DNA of 64,000 nt, from the NCBI GenBank assembly GCA_030847615.1, contig JAUMIR010000002.1, positions 241,385,809 through 241,449,808 of the forward strand, read 5' to 3'. Below, piece after piece: positions 10,401-19,164 of the stretch. Position numbers and translations under genes: made by a program. A model generated the notes under the pieces. It was not told the DNA's origin. It did no database searches and saw only the letters and a list, made by a program, of their open reading frames with translations. Origin of the DNA: Gambelia wislizenii (Eukaryota > Chordata > Lepidosauria > Squamata > Crotaphytidae). How positions within the stretch are numbered: the stretch's first letter is position 1; each line of letters begins with the position of its first letter.

Positions 10401-12760
10401 TATTACAGATCAAATGTCTCCTACCCTCTGTTTGCGGCCGAGTGTCAAGAAGCCCCCCGCCCCTTTGCTTGCCCACAAGGATACACACACATAAGTAACA
10501 TGCACAAAGGTTTATTGTACAGAAGAAAAGGATGATTGGCGGAAAGGCCACAACTTTCTGCTTGGTGATAGATGTTAGCGGTTGGACTGGGCATGAGTCA
10601 ACCTGGGCAGGATGAGAGCCCTCATCCTGTCCGTGACCCCAGTCCGCCCAGAAGGGCGGACTTCGGAATCACGTGGGGATCACGTGATCAAACACGTGCC
10701 TGGCCGCAAGACCATGTCACGTGCTGGTCACGTGTCCGGAAGCGGAATACGTGAGGGATCATATGACGAGCCCACGTGCCTGGACCTGACCCCCCCTGGG
10801 GGAAGTGGTTGCCCAGTGGAGGTCCAGGCCCAAGACCTGGCCCACCAGCCTGCAACTCCCACACCACCCAGATGGGTAAACAAACTCATGCCCACCGCTC
10901 ACAGGAAAGTTGTGACAAGAGGTGTACAAAGCATAATCATAAGGCTAACTAACAAAAGCAATCTAACTAGAGGGGGGGAGGGCGGGTCTTCGGCTCGCAA
11001 GAGCCAACTGACGGAGCCGGGAGCCGTCCGGGAAGATATACCCGGCCGGCGGACCAAGAAGGGGACTAGCCCCGCCTCCCGGCCAATCAGCGGCCGCGCT
11101 GAGCGCAGGCCCTGATTGGCCCCGGAGAGGCAATACCAGCCAATCAGGTGGGGGCAACCCCTACCTGATTGGTCAGCTTACTATCCTCTTCCCTGCCTGC
11201 CGGGGCAGGCTGGGAAGAGGAGGGCCAACATGGCGGCGCCCACGCCGCCATCCGGAGCTCCGGGGCGGAGGAGACACCAGCCGCAAACGCGGCTGGCCAG
11301 GTAAGTTCTGGCAGCCGGCTTGTGTAATGTACAAATTAGCACACAGACAAGCACTATTACTCATGTAGTTATGGTATGATCTCACAAACAGGGTGCTTCA
11401 GGAACATCAGTAAATCTGTTCAGTAGCATTCTGCCTCTAACATGTGGTGTCCTGTGAGGCCATCATGCCTTAACAACAATTGTCAGTCCTCTCTTGCACT
11501 CTGAACAACCCAGGGCTGGCTGCAGAACTTTGAGAGGCCCAAAGGCAAGGTGCCCACATCAGTCTGTTTTAACATGGAAAGAAACTCAGACCATGCAAAC
11601 TCCAGAATTCTCTCACACTGTCTAAAACCTTCCTGAATGCCCTAGGTATATTACAGTAAAGATTTCCTCAGCCCAATGATGTTTTTGACTGCAACTCCCA
11701 GTAGTTCCGATTTCATGGCTGTTGGTAAGGGATCGTGGCAGCTGAGGTTCACAACATCTAGGTGGCATCTGCCTGGCAAAGGCTGTTAAAGTGAAAATGG
11801 TATGATACATGCGTAGCTTGGAGTCCTAACATATCCCCAACCTTGCTCTTATCTGTACTCAGATCTAAGTTGACTTTCTAGATGCCTTTTTGTCTCATGA
11901 GTCCTTGTTCTTTTTCCTTCTTTCTTCCAGAGGACGTTCTGGACAACAGTGACCCCACGTTCCTGGTCGTGCTATTCCTAGGCCACAACCTTCACAGCTG
12001 ACCTTTCTGGAAAGCTCTCTTTCCTCTCTGCTCCTGTCCCCACATTACTCAAAAAGCTCGTACTGGCAGAGGCACCCTGCATCATTCCTTCTGCCTTTTG
12101 GGAAGATCTTGTTGTTTCTGGTCCTGAGAAATTCCTCTGCATTTCTTCTGGAACCTCCTCTATTCTATTGATAGAAAGATGGATTGGCCAGATGGTTGGG
12201 AGGGGACCTGGACTGGGACTATACTGGAGGCCATGAGTTAAATCTTCCCCTTCTCCCATGCCATGGTCTGGGCCTGGGCCTGGGGAGAGGGCCATGAGGA
12301 GAGCATTTGATGGGTGCTGATGGAGTGTTGATGAGCAAATGGGAAGAGAGCATGAAGGCCCCAATCCTTTGACAGGAAACTGGTACGGGAGGGTCTCCTA
12401 TAGTAAAAAGAGGTGTTTGACAGTTGGGAGGGAAAAAATGAGATGACAAGAGGGAGATGAAGATGTGATGTGATGGGGAGAGGGCTGGAATGTGTGTATG
12501 GTTGTGAGTGCACCCTGGGGAAATGTATATGCAGTAGGAATATTGTTGAGAGGAATAGAGGCTAATGAGAATATAGAGTGAGAGGAAAGAAAGAACCGAA
12601 TAACTTGTTATTGAGTCTGGCAGATTCTGAAATTGTATGGTCACCACAGAGTGGGACTGTCAACCAGTTTAAAGTTAACCAAGTTGAAGACAAAGTTCAA
12701 AGCATTTCTGTTAAACGTTTATGCAATAAACCAATATTTATGTTTAATTTAGCAAATCCA
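1351..12760 (+). CDS. SOAT2: Sterol O-acyltransferase 2 (ACAT2), copy 1, exons from mid-gene to the 3' end
   Basis: Ten exons can be joined in one reading frame with GT-AG junctions: 1351-1633, 2124-2199, 2481-2562, 2939-2984, 3225-3354, 6316-6413, 7130-7228, 7570-7711, 10176-10321 and 11931-11981. They give 1153 coding bases, about 384 residues. SOAT enzymes are multi-span ER membrane proteins that esterify cholesterol with fatty acyl-CoA. Diagnostic stretches are [48 protein letters not shown] (split over two exons), [18 protein letters not shown] with the catalytic histidine, CQEWYA and a terminus [21 protein letters not shown] and TPRSWSC favour SOAT2 over SOAT1. The amino-terminal exons lie left of the window. 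I see no stop or frameshift, so the gene appears functional. Confidence 0.95.
2124..2199 (+). CDS. SOAT2: SOAT2 copy 1 exon ([13 protein letters not shown])
   Basis: The acceptor is ctcctgcctag and the donor is gtgagt. The 76 bases encode [19 protein letters not shown] and RARSKD plus the first base of a Gly codon. The [12 protein letters not shown] stretch is characteristic of SOAT2. Confidence 0.95.
2481..2562 (+). CDS. SOAT2: SOAT2 copy 1 exon ([16 protein letters not shown])
   Basis: The acceptor is ctccttccag and the donor is gtgagt. The 82 bases complete a Gly codon and encode [20 protein letters not shown] then YRESYP, ending two bases into an Arg codon that the next exon completes. 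Confidence 0.95.
2939..2984 (+). CDS. SOAT2: SOAT2 copy 1 exon ([15 protein letters not shown])
   Basis: A short 46-base exon between actcatag and gtgaga. It completes the split Arg codon and encodes [15 protein letters not shown], which aligns with the family stretch TPYVRWNYVAKNFAQ. Confidence 0.93.
3225..3354 (+). CDS. SOAT2: SOAT2 copy 1 exon (LCVPVF segment)
   Basis: The acceptor is ttcacacag and the donor is gtatgt. The 130 bases encode [20 protein letters not shown] followed by [20 protein letters not shown] and ILP, then the first base of the next codon. It contains a membrane segment and the conserved region corresponding to LCVPVFANMSREPF in the family. Confidence 0.94.
3885..4168. 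mobile_element. Hairpin MITE (inverted repeat about 284 bp)
   Basis: The left arm from aggcttatggcactctgaag is complementary to the right arm ending cttcagagtgcagtaagcct. The fold centre is near 4027, at gctaaccagaaaaatccattagc. Inner arms share accatgtctttttgct and its complement. It lies in an intron of SOAT2 copy 1. A single arm of the same family is at 27604-27750. Confidence 0.85.
4207..4436. mobile_element. Tigger/pogo-type MITE
   Basis: Begins cagttggccctcagtatcc after TA and shares an internal sequence with 9235-9465 (gccattgcatataatgggac there, ccattgtatataatgggact here). The right end degrades into a (TG)n run at 4436-4468. Non-autonomous, no coding frame. Confidence 0.7.
4436..4468. 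repeat. (TG)n microsatellite
   Basis: Uninterrupted dinucleotide run. Confidence 0.95.
4606..4892. mobile_element. Hairpin MITE (inverted repeat about 287 bp)
   Basis: Terminal gagattatcagatgc at 4606-4620 is complementary to gcatctgataatctc ending at 4892. The centre is ggcagaaacttctgtcaatg, flanked by near-perfect arms (ataagccaccacttttcatt and its complement). Located in an intron of SOAT2 copy 1. Confidence 0.85.
4893..5575. other. Intron, no recognised feature
   Basis: Intronic sequence of SOAT2 copy 1 with no coding or RNA signature recognised. The part at 5455-5560 resembles 28340-28430 (acacaggca, tgtgc/tctaaa, ctttacct), suggesting a shared uncharacterised repeat. Confidence 0.4.
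5576..5906. mobile_element. Near-perfect foldback MITE, 331 bp, GC-rich
   Basis: The ends ggactttttcagacggccc and gggccatctgaaaaagtcc are inverted. The two arms stay complementary for about 160 bases each around a loop near 5741 (ggcaactt). Only scattered mismatches, mostly C/T or G/A, are visible. It may be flanked by ata. Related ends (cagacg) are found at 61617. Confidence 0.88.
6316..6413 (+). CDS. SOAT2: SOAT2 copy 1 exon ([14 protein letters not shown])
   Basis: The acceptor is tgtccctgcag and the donor is gtgagg. The 98 bases encode [20 protein letters not shown] then [12 protein letters not shown]. The last three residues begin the FYxDWWN motif, which the exon at 7130 completes. The preceding intron (3355-6315) is enlarged by three hairpin or MITE insertions. 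Confidence 0.95.
6803..7045 (+). mobile_element. CR1 LINE 3' end
   Basis: The stretch tggagtctccttctttggaggt-like, then ggttggactggatggccctt, then repeated attctatg ending is the hallmark of CR1 3' ends. 5'-truncated, in an intron of SOAT2 copy 1. Confidence 0.88.
7130..7228 (+). CDS. SOAT2: SOAT2 copy 1 exon (DWWN and HDWLY motifs)
   Basis: The acceptor is ccctgcctag and the donor is gtatgt. Ninety-nine bases encode [16 protein letters not shown] and then [21 protein letters not shown] is part of the acyltransferase signature. Confidence 0.95.
7318..7440. repeat. Interspersed repeat fragment, probably DNA-transposon derived
   Basis: Resembles the common reptile repeat with a "gggaacctgtggtcctccag" end and a "gtaggccaatgatcaggga" core. 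Related tracts appear at 11685-11775 and 30510-30545. Class assignment is uncertain. Confidence 0.45.
7570..7711 (+). CDS. SOAT2: SOAT2 copy 1 exon with the catalytic histidine (VVHEY)
   Basis: The acceptor is gccttccag and the donor is gtcagt. The 142 bases encode [19 protein letters not shown], then [19 protein letters not shown] and TFLILVVLA. The His of VVHEY corresponds to the MBOAT catalytic histidine of SOAT enzymes. Confidence 0.95.
7712..8948. other. Intron, no recognised feature
   Basis: Intronic DNA of SOAT2 copy 1 with no coding match, simple repeat or structured RNA that I could identify. Confidence 0.45.
8949..9155 (+). mobile_element. tRNA-derived SINE with MIR-like core
   Basis: The head gagccagcgtggtttaatgg carries an A-box-like segment, and ggttcaaatcc at 9001-9011 is an exact B box. 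It is followed by ccactgggtgaccttgggcc, a conserved core shared with MIR/CORE-type SINEs, and a CA-rich tail. A SINE rather than a tRNA gene, because no cloverleaf continues. Confidence 0.8.
9235..9465. mobile_element. Tigger/pogo-type MITE
   Basis: The left end cagttgtccctccacattc is inverted to the right end atgaagggacaactg, with TA on the right side. Internal sequence is shared with 4207-4436. Non-autonomous. Confidence 0.8.
9466..10175. other. Intron, no recognised feature
   Basis: Intronic DNA of SOAT2 copy 1. Nothing supported beyond short AT-rich tracts. Confidence 0.4.
10176..10321 (+). CDS. SOAT2: SOAT2 copy 1 penultimate exon
   Basis: The acceptor is ctttttcacag and the donor is gtaagc. 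The 146 bases encode [20 protein letters not shown], then [15 protein letters not shown] and [20 protein letters not shown] and QEWYA-CP are conserved in SOAT carboxy termini. Confidence 0.95.
10670..10786. promoter_or_regulatory. Cluster of CACGTG-type E-boxes
   Basis: Seven ACGTG-containing sites in about 115 bases: tcacgtggg, tcacgtgat, acacgtgcc, tcacgtgct, tcacgtgtc, atacgtgag and ccacgtgcc. Six are the full palindrome CACGTG. Such sites bind bHLH-ZIP factors (USF, MYC/MAX, CLOCK, TFE families). The cluster sits inside the CpG-rich block, so it may be transposon-derived. Function is unproven. Confidence 0.5.
11083..11172. promoter_or_regulatory. Four CCAAT/ATTGG boxes
   Basis: CCAAT at 11083-11087 and 11140-11144, and ATTGG at 11115-11119 and 11168-11172, each within the NF-Y-like context ccaatcag/ctgattgg. 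They are spaced about 25-32 bases apart. They lie upstream of the minus-strand TATA-like box at 11035-11042, and also upstream of a plus-strand ACATGGCGGCGCC segment at 11228. Confidence 0.6.
11331..11930. other. Intron, no recognised gene
   Basis: Last intron of SOAT2 copy 1. It includes a short repeat fragment at 11685-11775 similar to 7318-7440. Confidence 0.4.
11931..11981 (+). CDS. SOAT2: SOAT2 copy 1 last coding exon
   Basis: The acceptor is tttcttccag. The exon encodes [16 protein letters not shown] and the stop TAG at 11979-11981. The TPRSWSC ending is the usual carboxy terminus of SOAT proteins. Confidence 0.95.
   Translation, partial: RTFWTTVTPRSWSCYS
11982..12760 (+). other. SOAT2: SOAT2 copy 1 3' UTR
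   Basis: About 0.78 kb of single-copy-looking sequence between the stop codon and the polyadenylation signal AATAAA at 12725-12730. Cleavage is expected within about 10-30 bases after the signal. Boundaries are inferred from the signal only. Confidence 0.75.
12725..12730 (+). promoter_or_regulatory. Polyadenylation signal AATAAA
   Basis: Canonical hexamer about 744 bases after the SOAT2 stop codon, in an AT-rich context. It is the first good signal after the stop that I noticed. Confidence 0.75.
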
Positions 12761-12770
12761 GACTCCTCAT

Positions 12771-13214
12771 GAATTATTTCCCTTCTAGTATTTATTTGGC
12801 ATGCTAACCCTGTGAGTAAACACATACTGATACAAGTACTATCCAGACTAAGTCAAACCCCAGTCCAAGGAAGAGATAAGGGGGAAGTCTGACATAAAGG
12901 TGGCAACTATGGAACTGCGGTCTCCACAGATACTTATTTGGTGGCAGTGTAAGTGATGAGGCAGCCAGGTTGAACAGTGACATAAATTCAGCTGGTGCGC
13001 CTGCACGTCATAGGGCATACCTGTAATTTATTTTTTAAAAGGCCATGCATGCAGTTGCTAATTTTGGGAATGTTATTAAGTCTCATTTGCCAGCAAGAAA
13101 GTGACACCAATCCCTCATTATTTGCTCCTAGTATTTCTGGTCATTCCCTTATGCAGAATATTTGTATGCAATTTGCAGAGCATGAGCCTACCCAGCTGAT
13201 CTGGAGTCTGTATT
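12771..13214. other. Intergenic, nothing recognised
   Basis: Sequence after the SOAT2 copy 1 polyadenylation site. No coding or repeat signature identified. Confidence 0.4.
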
Positions 13215-15240
13215 TGGTTTTTAATTTAAGTGTATTTTATTAATTTTATATAGGAAAAAGACAGAAAAAAAAACAGATATACAACAACATACAATCACCC
13301 CCTCAACTTCCTGCTTTCCGTTGATTGCTTCTAAAAAGGGTAATATCTCACCTCTACCACTTAATCACTCTCTATATACACACACATACACAACCTTCCC
13401 CATTTTAGAGAAAGGGAAATACTTTATCAAAACGTTTTATATTTAGTCTCTGATTTAATTCTTCACAAATTCCATAAATGGTTGCCAAATATCTACGTGT
13501 ATCTCTATAGGATTTTCTTTTAACATATTCGTTAATTTATCTGATTCCCTTAGTTTTTGTAGTTTTCTTGTCCATTCTTTAATAGCTGAGATCTTCCTTT
13601 GCTTCCAGTACTTGGCATAAACTATTCTTGCTGCTATAATCAAATAGCTGAGTAAAACCTTATTTTCTCTTTCAATTCTATTTTCCATATCCAACATATT
13701 TAATAGAAATAGTTCTGGTCTAAATTCTATGGTTCCTTTTAACATCTTTTGAATCATCCCATTAATTAATAACCAATATTTCCTTGCTTTTTTGCAGGTC
13801 CACCAGAGATGATAAAAGGAACCTATATGATCTTTACATTTCCAACATTTTTACTAACACTCTTATAAATAATAGTCAATTTCTCTGGTGTCATGTACCA
13901 CCTGTACATCATTTTATAATAATTTTCTTTTAACTTATAACAGGTGGATTTTAAACCTTTATGCCATACTGATTCCCATTGGTCTAATTGTAATGTATGT
14001 CTAATATTCCTTGCCCATTTCATCATGCACTCTTTTGTTCCTCTTCTGTTTCCCATTTTAACAGCATCTTATATAATTTAGCAATTAATTGAGGATTTTC
14101 TGAGCACATCAATTCTTCAAATTCTTTTTTATCTTCCTCAAACCCCAAATTCTTAACACCTTCTTTAAATCTTTAAACCTTCTTTAAACCTTCTGTAAAT
14201 TGTATTGGTATTTTAATTTTTGTTTATTATTTTAATAAACAAATTTATTTTAATTTTGTTTATTATTATTATTATTCTCTTAATTAATAATATGTTAGCC
14301 ATTGAATGTTATGGCCCTCTTTCTCTAATTGTTGTCTATCCGTAAATATCCAGTTTCCTTTTTTGCTTCCTCAGTAAATCTTTATGTTTTAACCAATTTT
14401 GTAAACTTCCTATTTTTCTCCTATAAAAGGCTTCTTGCGGAGATACCAACCCAGCTAGTTTTAACCCTAGCCTACTTTTATATTTTTCCCAAATTCTCAA
14501 CAGCACTTTCTGGATGATATAGTTTCTAAACTCTGCATTTACCTTCACTTTCCCATAAATATGCATGCCATCCCCATCTTAACTCATGTTCTTCTAGTTC
14601 TAGTACCCTTGTATTTTCTAAACTAATCCATTCTCTCAACCATGCCAGACATGAGGCTTCATAGTATAATCTAAAATCTGGAAGGCCTTAGCCTCCTCTT
14701 TCTTTAGCATCAATTAATAGTTTCCATTTAATTCTCACTTTCCTACCACTCCAAATAAATTTTGTTAACTCCTTTTGCCATACTTTAAAGGGTGCTTTAG
14801 ACAAAATAATTGGGAGTGTTTGAAATAAATACATAAGTTTAGGTAGTGCACACATTTTTATTGTTGAGATCCTACCTAACAGTGATAGAGTCATGTTCTT
14901 CCACCTATTTAGGTCATTTTTTATATTTTCGCACACCTTGCCATATTTATTTTCAAATAACTGTTGAATTTTGATAGATAAGTTTATACCTAAATATTTT
15001 TTTCTCCAAAATCCATTTCATTCAGTACCTCTAATAGAAATTTCCAATTTAAGCTGTTGAAAGCCTTCTTAGCATCTAAAGAACAAAAACAAAACAAAAA
15101 CAAAAACAAAACACACACACACACAAAACACACACACACACAACCCCAAAACCAAAAACAGGGCACTCTTTACTTCATTGTGATAATTCAAATACTTTAA
15201 TATATCAATAATTATTCTTGTCTTAATGTGTCTCTTAGGG
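13215..15240 (-). pseudogene. L1 LINE fragment, ORF2 reverse transcriptase to 3' end, broken
   Basis: Minus-strand frames encode pieces of L1 ORF2. RT motif A (LDAKKAFNSLNW) is at 15085 down to 15047. Next come a segment with NRWKNMTLSLLGRISTIKM and WSGRKVRIKWKLL (about 14936-14690), a linker (14566-14336) and the carboxy-terminal region (14056-13455, with [20 protein letters not shown] and KYWKQRKIS). Frames are interrupted by stops and shifts, and an (AC)n/AAAAC tract lies at 15088-15140. The element is 5'-truncated, and similar L1 relics are at 36174, 52350 and 41930. Confidence 0.85.
15088..15142. repeat. (AAAAC)n and (AC)n simple repeat
   Basis: AC-rich low-complexity tract inside the L1 fragment. 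Confidence 0.9.
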
Positions 15241-17605
15241 AGGAAACTATTGTGGGTTAAGGGCTACATTAACCAATTTGGAGGCCCTCAAGGCAACCAG
15301 CACCTCCATTTAAAAAATTAGCTTTGTTTTTGATGTAAAAATGCCCCCATCCATGTCTGAACAGGAGACAATTTTGCCCTGTTTTTCCCACCCACCTGGG
15401 CTGTTTCTGGCCCAGAATATGGCTTTCTTTTAAACAGAAAGCAAACTGATTATTGGGTGGGGGACAACAACTTGGTGAAATAGCTTTCTACACTCCCTAA
15501 GGCCTAAAAGGCATGGGGGGTGTAAAATAAAACAAAAAAAGAATTGCAGTGGTTAGATGAGAGTGGCAACCCCAAAAGTCTCATGAGAGGCCCACATTGG
15601 TCCCCAACTGCAGTAGCTGCCCACCTGCTTGACATAAAAAAATGTTGGATACATCATCGTGATTAAGTTTTTCATGGTGTTAGCGGTGGGGAGAGAACTA
15701 AAATATCAGCCCCATTCTCCAGACCTGGAGTCTATTGGCGAAACACCAGTCCTTAGGATCCTGAATCCCTGTATAAAGGCATCTGCTTATCTTTGGCCAA
15801 AGATAACTCTTACCCTCAAACAAAGACCCACGCAGTCAGTGTCAGGTACAGGCAACGAAGAACAACTTTATTACTGGAAGCTAAGGTTTTATAGACCCCG
15901 CTCCTGGGTCTTGTACACGTGTTAGAGAGAAAGGTTCTCATGAGCTCATCCAGTTTAAGTAGCAAACTTCAGCTAACATATTAATAAGACAATTGACCAT
16001 TCATGTGCTTATGCAGCCTTCGTTAATGTTTTAGAAAAAGATACATTCCTCTGCTAGGAACTGCAGCTCCTAGCAGTTTCTCAGTTGTTACTATCTCTCA
16101 CATACACAGTCAAGGTCTACCACAGTTTTAGCATTGTCAGCAAAGATGGCTTTACTTTGGTTCATTTCATTACCAATTAGTATTTGTTATTGATCAATAT
16201 ATCAGGATGCTCTGTCATTCTATAGATATCCCACTCCAGCTATGGCTAACCATGCAAGTTTCTAATAAAGCAATGTAGTATTATGCAATTATGAATACAG
16301 ATTTGTGTTTCAGCCTTCAGTGGCACCAAGGTAAACATGCTTTCTGTGTATGACACAGCTGCTAAAGTTGCAGCTGCAGAGGTTGGTTGAAAAGTTGGTA
16401 ACTCCACCTTGCTTTTTCCTTGCATAGTCCTTCAGTTGTATTTTCAGGTAATATCTGTGCTGGTTGCAGCTCCCTTGATTCCTGCATACATTGATTTCTT
16501 ACCCTTTGCCTCAGCATCTGTTCATGGCAGCATCTGCCCCCTTTGGTAAGCTGAAAGGAACACACTATGGCTGACATCCATCTACTACTAGAAGCATCAC
16601 CAGTTCTCCTGCACTCTACATTTCGTAAGACACAATGTATGCCATTCTTTCCTTCCATGATTTTTCTTTCCCCAGGCCCTTTTCTTGTTCTTTAGCTGCT
16701 ATACATTAAGAGTTTATTAAATTTTAACAAAGAAGAAGAGACATGGGATGTCTGGTGTCTAGCAGCATTCCCATTTCATCAAGTTCTGGCTGTGCAGGAA
16801 GGCGTGGCCACTTGGTAGGCAAATAGATCTTAGAGAAAAGAGAACGGATTAGCTGAAGATATCACTACCAGACACTGATGGCTCTTTACTAGAGAGGGGA
16901 TAAGAATGCCCTATGTGGTTCCAAGGAGAAGAAGAACTTGGGTTGCTCTATCTCAGGGGAAAGGCAGGTTTGGAGCATGGACAGGCAAACAATTTAAGAC
17001 TGAATCTACACAAGGTTCAGGGGAAAGGCAGAACAGAGTGAGAGAAAGGTAGAAGAAAGATGGGTGTCGCTGTAGAGGGACAAAATAAAGGCATATAAGA
17101 ATTTTGCCTCCAATGAAATTTTCCTTCAGTCTCCACATTTCTATAATTGCACTAACTTTGAAATTCAATTGAGCATTTAGAAATACAGGTTAGGCTTCTA
17201 AGAAAAAGTGCAGGTAAAGTGACCAAGGGAATGCAAAAAAAGAAATATAAGACTTCTCTGTGTGAACCATTTTCAGTGCCTGTCTATATGCAATGCTAGA
17301 AATTTGGGGACTCAGGGAAAAATTCATTTGGGGTTCTCATCTGGTGGACAATGTCCCCATTTTGCACTGCCCCACCCCCATCCCCTACATATACCTCTGA
17401 GTAACTGCACAGATGGGAGAAATGGAGAGACAAGGAGAGACAGCAATGAGCTAAAGGAGTCAAAACAAACAATATGAGCTGTGAAGAAGGGGAGAAAATA
17501 ACAGGCTAGATCTGGTCAAGACTTGTGTTTGCTTGGAGAATAGAGGCATTGAAGTGAACATTAACGATGACTAACTACAGTCCTACTGATTTCAATGGAT
17601 CTACT
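15241..17605. other. Intergenic, largely unrecognised
   Basis: No coding match. A segment at 15830-15930 (aacaactttattactggaag, then a tract ending near a CCTGGGTCT box) looks like the antisense 3' end of an LTR-type element, since it contains TTTATT (AATAAA on the minus strand), but this is weak. An open minus-strand frame at 16658-16362 matches no family known to me. Confidence 0.35.
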
Positions 17606-17607
17606 CT

Positions 17608-17833
17608 CTAAGGCCTAATCCACACTACACAAATAAGCCAGTTTGAAACTGGATTATTTGCCATAGCTCCTTCCTATAGAATTCTGGGATTTGTAGTTTT
17701 ACAAGATCTTTAGCCTCCTCTACCAAAGAGTACTGGTGTCTCAGCAAACTAAAATTCCCAGGATACCATAGGAAGGAGTCATGGCAAATAATCCAGTTTC
17801 AAACTAGATTATCTATGTAGGGTGGATGCACCC
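17608..17833. mobile_element. Hairpin DNA-transposon MITE
   Basis: Long inverted arms: ccagtttgaaactggattat at 17638-17657 versus ataatccagtttcaaactag at 17789-17808. The tract gaattctgggatttgtagtt is opposed by aactaaaattcccaggatac. The palindrome and gggattttgtagttt-like core are typical of reptile hAT-type MITEs. Confidence 0.75.
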
Positions 17834-17944
17834 CAAGTCTCAATCTACCCACTTCTTTTTTAGATGAAGCTGCTTGGGAATGGAACTTCCTTGTTTTATT
17901 TTGTTATAAAGTACTTGCTGTACTCAGTAAATAAACATATGATT

Positions 17945-18535
17945 ATGGACATGAGTCAGCAGTGTGATGTGGCAGCTATAAAAGCCAATGTGGCTCTAGG
18001 CTGCATTCATAGGAATATAGTGTCTAGAGCCAGAAAGTAATAGGACCACTCTATTCTGCTTTGGTCAGATGTCACCTTGAATACTGTGTCCAGTTCCGGG
18101 CACCACAGTTCAAGGATAGTGACAAGCTGGAGGGTGACCAAAATGGTGAAAGGCCTGAAAATTTAGGGTGACTTAGGAGCTAGGTATGTTCAGCCTGGAG
18201 AAGAGAAGGATAAGAGGTGACATGTTAGCCATATTTAAATGTCTGAAGGTCATTTTGAAAATGGAGCAAGCTTGTTTTCTCCTGCTCCAGAGAGTACGAC
18301 ATGGAGCAATGGATTCAAGCTACAGGAAAAGAGATTCAACCTAAACATTAGGAAGAACTTCTTGATGGTAAGAACTGTTCAACAGTGGAACGCACTGCCT
18401 CGGAGTGTGGTGGAGTCTCCTACTTTGGAGGTTTTTAAACAGAGGCTGGATGGCATGCTGTCGGGAGTGGATTGCAGGGAGTTGGGCAGGATGGCCCTTG
18501 TGGTATCTTGCAACTCTACAGTTTGATGGTTCTCT
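17945..18535 (+). pseudogene. CR1 LINE fragment, RT carboxy terminus and 3' end
   Basis: Plus-strand frames give SQQCDVAA, later FKLQEKRFNLNIRKNF, TVQQWNALPRSVVESPTLEV and FKQRLDGM, which are the CR1 ORF2 carboxy-terminal motifs. The 3' end keeps a degraded ggcaggatggcccttgtggt tract. 5'-truncated and broken. Confidence 0.88.
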
Positions 18536-18737
18536 GGACAGAGAAGGTACAAACAAATTAGCATACCTTCCTACATTATTACACACTAATAAAGTTTCTC
18601 AGCTGATTGCATATTTTGCAAGGGCATCTCCTGCATTGACTTCTGAAGCAGGGCATGCTAGCCAAGTGACCGTAAAAAAATTTCTTTAAACACAAATATA
18701 TCTGTCTATCTATATAGATATATAGATATATAGATAT

Positions 18738-19115
18738 CTACGGTGAACTCGCCACGGGTCAGCGTAAGAGGAGCACTCCAAAAAAGCGATACAAGGACTC
18801 CCTGAAACAACATCTCAGGCTCGGCCAAATTGATCACCAACAATGGTCCACCCTGGCCTCACATCAGGACGCATGGGGACGCACTATCCACAATGCTGCA
18901 GCCTTATTTGAGAACTCACGACGAACAAGTCTTGAAGAGAAACGACAACGCAGAAAGAATCACAACCCAAAAACATCACCCAAGGAGACCTTCTGCTGTG
19001 CTTTCTGCAACCGGACTTGTTTATCTCGGATTGGCCTTTTTAGTCATCAGTGCGCTTGCAGAAAGCACGGGATGAGTCCTTCCTGAATCTTCGTTTGCAA
19101 AGAAAAGCCAGAGGG

Positions 19116-19116
<1 letters not shown>
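18738..19116 (+). pseudogene. 3' end of APE-type LINE (family A)
   Basis: Same sequence as the 3' ends at 32982-33356, 46646-47025 and 57060-57776 (minus). It encodes the terminal part, including a putative zinc finger CAFCNRTC...H. Starts abruptly at ctacggtgaactcgcc within an AT-rich microsatellite and ends gaaaagccagaggg. 5'-truncated insertion. Confidence 0.88.

Positions 19117-19117
<1 letters not shown>

Positions 19118-19160
<43 letters not shown>
19118..19160. repeat. (AT)n microsatellite
   Basis: Uninterrupted AT run directly at the LINE 3' end. AT-rich repeat also flanks the 5' side (18695-18737), so the LINE landed in or next to it. Confidence 0.95.
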
Positions 19161-19162
<2 letters not shown>

Positions 19163-19164
19163 CT

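Larger units (their letters stand above)
10430..11330 (-). mobile_element. CpG-rich LTR-like or terminal-repeat block
   Basis: A sharply bounded GC- and CpG-rich island inside the last intron of SOAT2 copy 1. Read on the minus strand it has four CCAAT/ATTGG boxes (11083-11172), a TATA-like GGTATATC (11042 down to 11035) and a polyadenylation hexamer AATAAA (10516 down to 10511), followed by a GT-rich tract. This is promoter-to-poly(A) order as in an LTR. The segment tcttgcgagccgaagac downstream of the TATA resembles tctggagagccgaagaagac at 19958-19977, in the leader of the DIRS/Ngaro-like element. Confidence 0.5.

Noticed and set aside
10612..11304. Open frames in the CpG-rich block, including [18 protein letters not shown] translation before a perfect splice donor
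   Set aside because: GC-rich DNA keeps frames open. No downstream acceptor or family match supports a protein. Kept only as a regulatory finding.
16362..16658. A 98-codon minus-strand frame, and a plus-strand Leu/Gln-rich stretch considered as an SOAT2 amino-terminal exon
   Set aside because: The similarity to the SOAT2 amino terminus is only low-complexity Leu/Gln, and splice sites and order do not fit.
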